From Nocardia aurantia (GTDB taxonomy: Bacteria > Actinomycetota > Actinomycetes > Mycobacteriales > Mycobacteriaceae), in NCBI RefSeq assembly GCF_009604425.1, contig NZ_WEGI01000009.1:124001-188000 (forward strand): a stretch of DNA of 64,000 bases, given 5' to 3'. Positions within the stretch are counted from its first letter, which is position 1. Every line of letters starts with the position of its first letter. Below, piece after piece: positions 57,773 to 64,000 of this stretch. The notes below the pieces were generated by a model. The model was not told the origin of the DNA. It was given only the letters and a program-made list of their open reading frames with translations, and did no database searches. A program made the translations under genes and the position numbers.

Positions 57773-58405
57773 ATGACGGAAGCGAATCCGCTGCTCGATC
57801 CGATCGCGTGGCTGCGCGAGTTCGCCGCGCTGATCGACGAGAACGCGGATCGGCTGACCGAACTCGACGCCGCCATCGGCGACGCCGACCACGGCAGCAA
57901 CATGCGCCGCGGAACCACCGCCGTCACCGCGGCGTTCGCCGAGGCCCCACCGGCGACCGCGCCCGACGCGCTGAAACAGGCCGGGATGGTGCTGATCCGC
58001 TCGGTCGGCGGCGCCAGCGGCCCGCTGTACGGCACCTTCTTCCTCCGCGCCGCCGCCGTGACCGACGAAATCGGCCTCGACGCAACGAGTTTCGCGAAGG
58101 CGTTCCGCGCCGGTCTGGACGGTGTCGTCGCCCGCGGCAAGGCCGAACCCGGCGACAAGACCATGTTCGACGCCCTGGCGCCCGCCGCCGACGCCCTCGA
58201 CGAATCCCTGGAGGGCGGCGCCACGCTGTCCACGGCTCTGGAGATCGCACTGGCGGCCGCCGAATCCGGCCGCGACGCCACGGTCCCGCTGCAGGCCCGC
58301 AAGGGCCGCGCCTCGTATCTCGGCGAACGCAGTGTGGGCCACCAGGATCCGGGCGCTACCAGCGCGACCCTCCTGATCCGCGCCGCCCGGCGGGCCCTCG
58401 GATGA
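57773..58405 (+). CDS. dhaL: Dihydroxyacetone kinase subunit DhaL
   Basis: The ADP-carrying subunit: it holds ADP that is rephosphorylated by DhaM and passes the phosphate to dihydroxyacetone on DhaK. The metal/ADP-binding aspartates are in LDAAIGDADHGSNMRRG (about residues 31-47), and GGASGPLYGTFFLRAA and PGDKTMFDALAPAAD are family segments; RKGRASYLGERSVGHQDPGA ends the domain. 210 residues. It starts 6 bp after dhaK. Confidence 0.95.
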   Translation: MTEANPLLDPIAWLREFAALIDENADRLTELDAAIGDADHGSNMRRGTTAVTAAFAEAPPATAPDALKQAGMVLIRSVGGASGPLYGTFFLRAAAVTDEIGLDATSFAKAFRAGLDGVVARGKAEPGDKTMFDALAPAADALDESLEGGATLSTALEIALAAAESGRDATVPLQARKGRASYLGERSVGHQDPGATSATLLIRAARRALG

Positions 58406-58490
58406 GTGAGGGCGGCACGGCCGGGCTCGGTCCGAGGGTGATGATCGTCCGAACCGCCGGTCCCGCAGTGCGACAGTGGGAGACGACCCG

Positions 58491-61463
58491 ATGATCGGGA
58501 TCGTGGTCGTGTCGCACAGCCGGGCGTTGGCGCGTGCGGCCGTCGCGCTGGCATCGGAGATGGTGCGCGACAGGGTGATTCGCGTCGAGGTGGCGGCGGG
58601 ACTGGACGAGCAGACCTTCGGCACCGATGCCGTCGCGGTGGCGGCCGCGATCGGCGCGGCCGACACCGGCGACGGCGTTCTGGTGTTGATGGATCTCGGC
58701 AGCGCGGTGCTGTCGGCCGAACTGGCCCTCGATCTGCTGGAGACACCACACGAGGTGCGGTTGTGCGCCGCACCGATCGTCGAGGGCCTGGTCGCCGCTG
58801 TCGTCTCGGCCGCCGGCGGCGCGGACCTGGCGGAGGCCGCCGCGGAGGCGGAACGGTCACTGCTGGCCAAATCGGCTCAGCTGGGACCGGCGCCCACCGG
58901 TCAGAGCCCCGGAAAGACCGGCGAGGCAACCGTTTCGGATGTGTCGCGAGACGTCGACCACGCTACCGGCGCAGCGGAGGCGAACACACGCCGACCGGGA
59001 TCCGTTCGACGGGACGAGTCCCACACCGTCCCTCCGGATGTGACATCCGCTGCGGCTTCGAAATCGGAGTCGTCTGCACCCGCAGCGCCGGAGCACACCG
59101 CTCGCGCTGTCTTCGTGGTCACCAATCCGCACGGGCTGCACGCGCGGCCGGCGGCGCGTCTCGTCGCGGAGGTGCGTACGTCGACCGCGACTGTCCGGTT
59201 ACGCAATCTCACCACCGGCGCGGGTCCGGTTCCGGCCCGCAGCCTCAGCCGGGTGGCCGCCCTCGGCGCTCGATCCGGCCACGAGGTCGAGGTGACCGCT
59301 ACCGGGCCGGACGCCGAGTCGGTCGTGCATCGTGTGCTGATGTTGGCGGAACGCCACTTCGGCGAGGCGCCCGACGCCACAGTTACCCGGCCCGCGAATG
59401 CCTCTTTCGCGCGCCCGTCCCAGGTAGTCGCGGCAGTCCGCGCCGGCAACGGTGAAACAGTCGGCCGCGCCGGAGACGGCAGTGTCGCGGCCGGCCGGGC
59501 TTCGGTCGGCGAGCAAAGCGCGGAAAGCCTTCCGGCCGAACCCGATGCTGATCGTGTCGCGGGTGCGAGCGGAGGTCCCGCTGCGGCCGGTTCGGGTGGC
59601 ACGCAGGTGAATCCGGCGGACGGGGAGCCCACGGCCGGGGAGTATCCCACCGTCGGTGGTCCGGCCTCCGGCACCCGTGCCACTGCGCGAAACCCCACGT
59701 CCACACAGGTCTACTCGGACGTGAGCCGCTCGGACCGCATGGGCCCGGTGGACCGCGTGGGCCCGGTGGACCGCGTGGGCCCGGTGGACCGCGTGGGCCC
59801 GGTGAACAGGGCCGGTGCAGGTCCATTGCCCGCGTCGGGTGGGATCGCGATCGGGCCGGTGTGGCATGCGGGTGTGGGGGAATTCGTCCTGCCGGAGCAG
59901 CCCGAGGGGACACCGGCGGCCGAATCGGAGCGGCTGGCGACGGCGATCGCCCTGGTACGCAGTCGAATCGACGTCATCGTGGCACAGACCGGGGCGGTCG
60001 AGGCGGAGATCTTCCGGGCGCATCGGCTTCTGCTCGAGGACGACGAACTGATCGATCCGGCGCGGCGCGCGATCGCCGCCGGTGCGCCCGCGGCGGCGGC
60101 GTGGTCGGCCGAATTGAGCCGCGCGGCAGCGGATCTGGCACGATTACCGGACGAATATCAGCGCGCCCGGGCGGCGGATCTGGAGGCCGTGCGCGATCAG
60201 GTGCTGGGTGAGCTGCTGGGTGGCAGCACCGAGATCGTCAGTCGTCCGGGCATTCTCGTGGCCGTGGAGCTCACACCCGCCCAGGTCGCCGCGCTGGATC
60301 GGTCGATGGTCACCGGAATCGTCCTGACACAGGGAAGTCCGACCGCGCACAGCGCGATCCTGGCTCGCTCCAGAGGAATTCCGGCGGTAGTGGCGGCCGG
60401 ACCGGATCTGCGAGCGGTGCCGGAGGGGACCACCGTGGCCTTCGACGGTGGCAGCGGGCGGCTGGTCGTGGACCCTGACCCCGTGACCCTGGCCGAATTC
60501 GCCTCCCGCGCGGCCGAACAACGCGAGCGGCACCGGGCCGCCGAGGCCGCCGCGCACCGGCCCGCGATCACCTCCGACGGTGTGACCGTGGCGGTCGCGG
60601 GCAACGTCGGCAGCATCGCCGACGCGGCCGACGCGGTCGCGCAGGGCGCCGATCTGGCCGGGCTGGTCCGGACCGCATTCCTGTTCCTGAACCGGGATCA
60701 CGCGCCGACGGTCGCCGAACAGGAGGAGGTGTACCGGGAGATCGCGAAGGCGTTCGACGGCCGCCGAATCGTTCTGCGCACCTTGGACGTCGGCGGTGAC
60801 AAGCCGTTGCCGTACCTGACGCGGCCGCCGGAGGCCGATCCCTTCCTGGGAGTGCGCGGTATCCGGCTGGCATCGAAGCATCCGGAGCTGCTGCGGGACC
60901 AGTTGCGCGCGGTGGCCGCCGTCGCCGCCGATCATCCGGTGAGCGTGCTGTTACCGATGATCAGCACGGTGGACGAGGTCCGTGCTGCCCGCGCGGTCCT
61001 GAACGACGTTGCGCCGGAAGGCCTCTGGATCGAAGTCGGAATCATGGTGGAGGTGCCCGCGACGGCGGCCAAGGCGGCCGTGTTCGCCCCGCATGTCGAC
61101 TTCTTCAGTATCGGCACCAACGATCTCACCCAGTACGCGCTGGCCGCCGAGCGCGGTAACGCCGCGCTCGCGACCTTGGCCGATCCGCTGGACCCCGGTG
61201 TACTGCGGCTGATCGACCTCGTGTGCCGGGACGCGGGCGAGGTTCCGGTCGCCGTGTGCGGTGAGATCGCCTCGGATCCGGTGGCGGTTCCGGTGCTGCT
61301 CGGGCTGGGTGTCACCGAACTGAGCGTGGCGGTGCCGACGATTCCGCTGGTCAAGGCCGTGGTTCGCGGATCGGACCGGCGTGCGTGCCGGGCGCTGGCC
61401 GCAGCGGCACTGGCCGCGGAGTCGGCGGCGGAAGTCCGCGCGCTGGTCGGCGGTTGCGGCTGA
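58491..61463 (+). CDS. dhaM: Fused DhaM-HPr-EI phosphoryl donor for dihydroxyacetone kinase
   Basis: 990 residues in three parts: an EIIA-Dha domain (residues 1-130) with His9 in VVVSHSRALAR; an HPr domain (about 206-300) with His217 in NPHGLHARPAARL; and an enzyme I domain (about 445-990) with phospho-histidine 620 in SPTAHSAILARSRGIPAVV, DVGGDKPLPYL and SIGTNDLTQYALAAERGN. It can thus take phosphate from PEP and pass it along itself to DhaL. Linkers are disordered, and the second has four exact 18-bp repeats (RVGPVD). ATG 58491 has GGGAG upstream. Such three-domain fusions exist in some other bacteria. Confidence 0.92.
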   Translation: MIGIVVVSHSRALARAAVALASEMVRDRVIRVEVAAGLDEQTFGTDAVAVAAAIGAADTGDGVLVLMDLGSAVLSAELALDLLETPHEVRLCAAPIVEGLVAAVVSAAGGADLAEAAAEAERSLLAKSAQLGPAPTGQSPGKTGEATVSDVSRDVDHATGAAEANTRRPGSVRRDESHTVPPDVTSAAASKSESSAPAAPEHTARAVFVVTNPHGLHARPAARLVAEVRTSTATVRLRNLTTGAGPVPARSLSRVAALGARSGHEVEVTATGPDAESVVHRVLMLAERHFGEAPDATVTRPANASFARPSQVVAAVRAGNGETVGRAGDGSVAAGRASVGEQSAESLPAEPDADRVAGASGGPAAAGSGGTQVNPADGEPTAGEYPTVGGPASGTRATARNPTSTQVYSDVSRSDRMGPVDRVGPVDRVGPVDRVGPVNRAGAGPLPASGGIAIGPVWHAGVGEFVLPEQPEGTPAAESERLATAIALVRSRIDVIVAQTGAVEAEIFRAHRLLLEDDELIDPARRAIAAGAPAAAAWSAELSRAAADLARLPDEYQRARAADLEAVRDQVLGELLGGSTEIVSRPGILVAVELTPAQVAALDRSMVTGIVLTQGSPTAHSAILARSRGIPAVVAAGPDLRAVPEGTTVAFDGGSGRLVVDPDPVTLAEFASRAAEQRERHRAAEAAAHRPAITSDGVTVAVAGNVGSIADAADAVAQGADLAGLVRTAFLFLNRDHAPTVAEQEEVYREIAKAFDGRRIVLRTLDVGGDKPLPYLTRPPEADPFLGVRGIRLASKHPELLRDQLRAVAAVAADHPVSVLLPMISTVDEVRAARAVLNDVAPEGLWIEVGIMVEVPATAAKAAVFAPHVDFFSIGTNDLTQYALAAERGNAALATLADPLDPGVLRLIDLVCRDAGEVPVAVCGEIASDPVAVPVLLGLGVTELSVAVPTIPLVKAVVRGSDRRACRALAAAALAAESAAEVRALVGGCG
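59733..59804 (+). repeat. 18-bp in-frame tandem repeat in the DhaM linker
   Basis: Four copies of an 18-bp unit starting GACCGC and ending GGGCCCGGTG; the first differs by one base. They encode DRVGPV in the HPr-EI linker, so changes in copy number only change linker length. Confidence 0.92.
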
Positions 61464-61572
61464 GAGCCCTTGCGGCAACCGATGTTTCGGATCGGCGTCC
61501 GGCGAACAACGCTTCCGTCCGGCGAGCCGGGCGTGGGGGCGAGCCGGGCGCGGGGGCGAGCACCCACACACA

Positions 61573-61605
61573 CCGGCGGCCGAGCGAATCACGCTCGGCC
61601 GCCGG
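61573..61605. terminator. Bidirectional terminator hairpin
   Basis: A perfect 14-bp stem (61573-61586 with 61592-61605, starting CCGGCGGCCGAGCG) around AATCA, followed by GCTTT. It separates the convergent dhaM and protease genes. Confidence 0.85.
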
Positions 61606-61626
61606 GCTTTCGGGATTGCTCTCGGG

Positions 61627-62802
61627 CTATCCGACCGGTCCGGTCGCCAGCTTCACCCGCGCCGACTGGGTACGGCCGGACTGGTCGACCCAGTTCAGCG
61701 AGACCGTGTCGCCCGGGTGGTGCAGGTCCATAGTGTTGGTCAGCCCGGTCGCGGAGCCGACGGCGCGACCGTCCACCCCGGTGATCACGTCACCGGCCGC
61801 GAGGCCCGCGTTCTCCGCCGGACCGCCGCCGACCAGGTTGCGGACCAGCGCCCCGCCGCCGTTGTCGGCATCGCTGACCGAGACGCCCAGGAACGCGGAC
61901 GCGCCGATGTGCACCAGATCCGACGACTGGCCGGCCTGGATCTGCCTGGCGATGGTGAGAGCCTTGTTGATCGGGATGGCGAAGCCCACGCCGCCGCCGC
62001 TGCCCATCCGGAAGCCTTGGGAGGCAGCGGTATCCATGCCGATCACCTGTCCTGCCGAATTCACCAGCGGCCCACCGGAATCGCCGGGCTGGATATTGGC
62101 CGCGATCTGGATCAGGCCGGTGAGCTGCTCGGAACTGCCGGACGCGTCGTCGCTGGCGGTGATCGAGCGGTTCAGCGCGGTGACCCGGCCGGCGGCCGCC
62201 GTCGGGCTGCCGGTGCCGCCGGCGTTGCCGACGCCGACCACGTTGTCGCCCACCGCGACCAGGTTGGAATCACCGATCGGTGCGGTGGTCAGTCCCGAGG
62301 CGCCGGACAGGTGCACGACCGCGACATCCTCCTGGCGGTCGTAGCCGAGCACGGTGCCGGTGTAGGTGCGGCCGTTGCCGAGGTCGGTGACGGAGACCTT
62401 GGTGGCGCCCTCCACCACGTGATTGTTGGTGAGCACGTCGCCGTCGGAGGTGAGGACGATCCCGGTTCCGGCGCCCTGGCCGTTCTGCAGTCCGAGCTGG
62501 GTGTTGATGATCGCGATGCTGGGTGTGACCGTGCTCGCCGCGTCGTCGAGGTCGGCGGGCGACAGGTGCGAACTGGCCGGCTGCCCGTAGCTGCCGGGGG
62601 ACTGTGCGACCGGGCCGCCCGGGGACCCGCCGTGCGGCGCCTGCAACCGGGTGCCCACCAGACCGATCACGACGGCCAGCACGGCGACGATCGCGGCGAC
62701 CGCGGTGAAGGACAGGCCGTGCCGCGGCGGCCGGGCAGGCGGGGGTCCGTACGGTCGTGCCGGTTGCCCCGGCCAACTGGTCGAATTCGGGTACACGATC
62801 AT
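61627..62802 (-). CDS. Membrane-anchored serine protease, PepD/HtrA-like
   Basis: 391 residues. A short proline-rich cytoplasmic N-terminus and one membrane helix (FTAVAAIVAVLAVVIGLVG) precede an extracytoplasmic trypsin-like domain with His in LTNNHVVEGA, Asp in YDRQEDVAVVHL and Ser in NIQPGDSGGPLV, then a PDZ domain (GASAFLGVSVSD ... GVDGRAVGSATGLTNTMD). It probably degrades misfolded or envelope proteins, as mycobacterial PepD does. ATG 62802 has GAGGA upstream. Longer frames are arginine-rich and run against the next gene. Confidence 0.9.
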   Translation of the reverse strand: MIVYPNSTSWPGQPARPYGPPPARPPRHGLSFTAVAAIVAVLAVVIGLVGTRLQAPHGGSPGGPVAQSPGSYGQPASSHLSPADLDDAASTVTPSIAIINTQLGLQNGQGAGTGIVLTSDGDVLTNNHVVEGATKVSVTDLGNGRTYTGTVLGYDRQEDVAVVHLSGASGLTTAPIGDSNLVAVGDNVVGVGNAGGTGSPTAAAGRVTALNRSITASDDASGSSEQLTGLIQIAANIQPGDSGGPLVNSAGQVIGMDTAASQGFRMGSGGGVGFAIPINKALTIARQIQAGQSSDLVHIGASAFLGVSVSDADNGGGALVRNLVGGGPAENAGLAAGDVITGVDGRAVGSATGLTNTMDLHHPGDTVSLNWVDQSGRTQSARVKLATGPVG

Positions 62803-63075
62803 CACGTCCTCATCAGGCTCCGAGACTGCTCTTATCAGCATTACCCGCCTTTCTGAGAGCGTGCTGGGTGATTTCCGTGTTGTGACCGAGTCCTCGTCCG
62901 ATCGGGATGTGATGCGGCCGTTCGGAGCCCGATGCGCGCGGTAATTCCGTCTCGGACACCGATTCCCGGGGCTGGGAATCCGGTGACGCGCGGCCGCCCG
63001 ATCGGGTCGTCCGGCACAGCGGTGACGAATCCGTGACGGCGTCGTACGCGGGTTCCCGGGCGGATCCACCCGCAG

Positions 63076-63081
63076 TACGCT
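63076..63081 (+). promoter_or_regulatory. -10 element of molybdopterin oxidoreductase gene, leaderless
   Basis: TACGCT followed by 6 nt and the ATG at 63088. Confidence 0.5.
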
Positions 63082-63087
63082 CGCGAT

Positions 63088-64000
63088 ATGGCCGAGTCTG
63101 GACTGCGGGCGGCGTGCGGTGTGGTGTCCGCGGGGCTGGCGCTGGGTGTTGCCGAACTGGTGGCGTTGCCGATCGGGACCGAGTGCACGCCGTTGGCGGC
63201 GCTGGGGTCCGCGGTCGTGGACCTGACGCCCGACGGCGTGCGGGAACGGGTGATCCGGCTCGTCGGCACCGGCGACAAGCTGCTGCTGTTCGTGCTGATG
63301 GGCGTGGTCGCGTTCGTCCTGGCGATGGTCGTCGGCCGGGTGGAGCGGATGCGCCGGCCGATCGGCAGTGCCTTGCTGGCCGTCTTCGGCGTGCTCGCGG
63401 CGCTGGCGGCGGTGACCCGCGCGAACGCGGCATGGACCTGGGCACTGCCCTCGATACTCGGGGTCGCGGCCGCGATCCTCGTCCTGCGCATGCTGATCCG
63501 GCGCCTGGAGATCGGATCCCCGGTTCCGGCAACGGACGAGGACGCGCCGGCGCCGGGAACCGGTGCGCTGCCGGTCCTCTTCGGCACCGCCGCCGCGACG
63601 ACGGCGCTGCGCAGGCGGATCCGGCCCGAGGCCGGCGGCCGCGGGGCGCCCCCGGCCGAGCCGGACATCCCGGCGCCGATCCGGCCGGAGGTAGCCGGAA
63701 CCGTTGCGGCCGAGCCCGATTCGGCACGATCCGGAACCGGGGTGGACCGGCGGACCATGGTCCGCGGCGTCGTGGGCATCGGCGTGCTGGCGGCGGTGAC
63801 GGGGATCGCGGGCCGGGTGCTCGGGCTCGAGGCGCACAACGTATCCGGCGAACGGGCCGCCGTGCGCCTGCCGGCGCCGAGTTCCGCGCAGCCGCCGGTG
63901 GATCCGGCCGCGGATCTCCGAATCCCCGGGCTCACTCCGTATCTGACGCCCAACAACGACTTCTACCGCATCGATACCGCGCTGGTGGTGCCGCAGGTGA
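63088..64000 (+). CDS. Membrane molybdopterin-dependent oxidoreductase (sulfite oxidase family), partial
   Basis: Open to the right edge, so only the first 304 residues are seen. Several N-terminal membrane helices (about residues 8-28, 70-90, 100-118, 122-142) lead to a DRRTMVRG segment (twin arginine at 221-222) and another hydrophobic helix, then PGLTPYLTPNNDFYRIDTALVVPQV, which is the start of the sulfite oxidase/YedY-type molybdopterin domain. The catalytic cysteine lies beyond the window. The membrane-plus-Mo domain layout is typical of actinobacteria. The leaderless TACGCT sets the start. Confidence 0.82.
   Translation, partial: MAESGLRAACGVVSAGLALGVAELVALPIGTECTPLAALGSAVVDLTPDGVRERVIRLVGTGDKLLLFVLMGVVAFVLAMVVGRVERMRRPIGSALLAVFGVLAALAAVTRANAAWTWALPSILGVAAAILVLRMLIRRLEIGSPVPATDEDAPAPGTGALPVLFGTAAATTALRRRIRPEAGGRGAPPAEPDIPAPIRPEVAGTVAAEPDSARSGTGVDRRTMVRGVVGIGVLAAVTGIAGRVLGLEAHNVSGERAAVRLPAPSSAQPPVDPAADLRIPGLTPYLTPNNDFYRIDTALVVPQV

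Noticed and set aside
55250..58870. A 1206-codon open frame on the minus strand across fadD15, dhaK and dhaL
   Set aside because: It mirrors well-supported genes on the plus strand, has no protein motif and is rich in residues typical of GC-rich shadow frames.
1..64000. tRNA, rRNA, prophage or transposase genes
   Set aside because: I saw no T-loop or acceptor pattern, no rRNA-like stretch, and no integrase or transposase protein in any frame.

Overview
The window is high-GC actinobacterial DNA, most likely from Nocardia or a close relative in the Mycobacteriales. This rests on gene content and order. A large part reads like the Rv1201c-Rv1240 segment of Mycobacterium tuberculosis (gene order recalled, not searched): dapD, dapE, a LOG protein, fadD6, folP2, gpgS, tatB/htrA/rseA/sigE, an O-methyltransferase, a TetR/ABC exporter trio, a DivIVA-like protein, tag, a DUF3117 protein, glgM, glgC, mrp, a CitE-like protein and corA. 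There are no phage, transposase, CRISPR, rRNA or tRNA features that I can see.

Layout. 1-7.7 kb: lysine/DAP synthesis (dapD and dapE, divergent), two LOG proteins, fadD6, folP2 and gpgS, bracketed by two inverted copies of a hairpin-forming repeat. 7.9-12.3 kb (minus): an HTH protein, then the sigE-rseA-htrA-tatB envelope stress module. 12.5-16.6 kb: O-methyltransferase, TetR and a drug-type ABC exporter. 16.7-19.1 kb: two tandem small membrane proteins, an XRE/TPR regulator and a small unknown protein. 19.2-25.5 kb: DivIVA-like, tag, DUF3117, rRNA methyltransferase, glgM/glgC (maltose-1-phosphate and glycogen synthesis) and mrp. 25.5-34.2 kb: two lytic transglycosylases, CitE-like, stress and SUFU proteins, corA, a PHP phosphoesterase and a flavoprotein. 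34.8-37.4 kb: malic enzyme and a GH27 alpha-galactosidase. 37.6-45.2 kb: a VOC protein, a 25-bp minisatellite, an OmpR-type two-component system, hicAB, a haemophore-like protein, a DUF1707 protein, a repeat-tailed membrane protein and a NarL-type two-component system. 45.2-49.9 kb: an OpuC/ProXVWZ-type osmolyte ABC importer plus a divergent second binding protein. 50-56.5 kb: a lipoprotein, a TetR divergent from a monooxygenase-SDR-lipase operon that resembles mymA, and a fadD15-like gene. 56.8-61.5 kb: the DhaK-DhaL-DhaM dihydroxyacetone kinase, with DhaM fused to HPr and EI. 61.6-64 kb: a PepD-like serine protease and the start of a membrane molybdopterin oxidoreductase.

A recurring feature is TANNNT followed by 6-7 nt and then ATG or GTG, seen before about 18 genes. 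This is the usual signature of leaderless transcripts in actinobacteria, and I used it to choose many start codons. The observations most worth checking are the paired hairpin repeats with covarying arms, the minisatellite that runs into the start of a response regulator, the paired small membrane proteins ending in a GSCYPFCT motif, and sigE, where the best ribosome binding site precedes an ATC codon.
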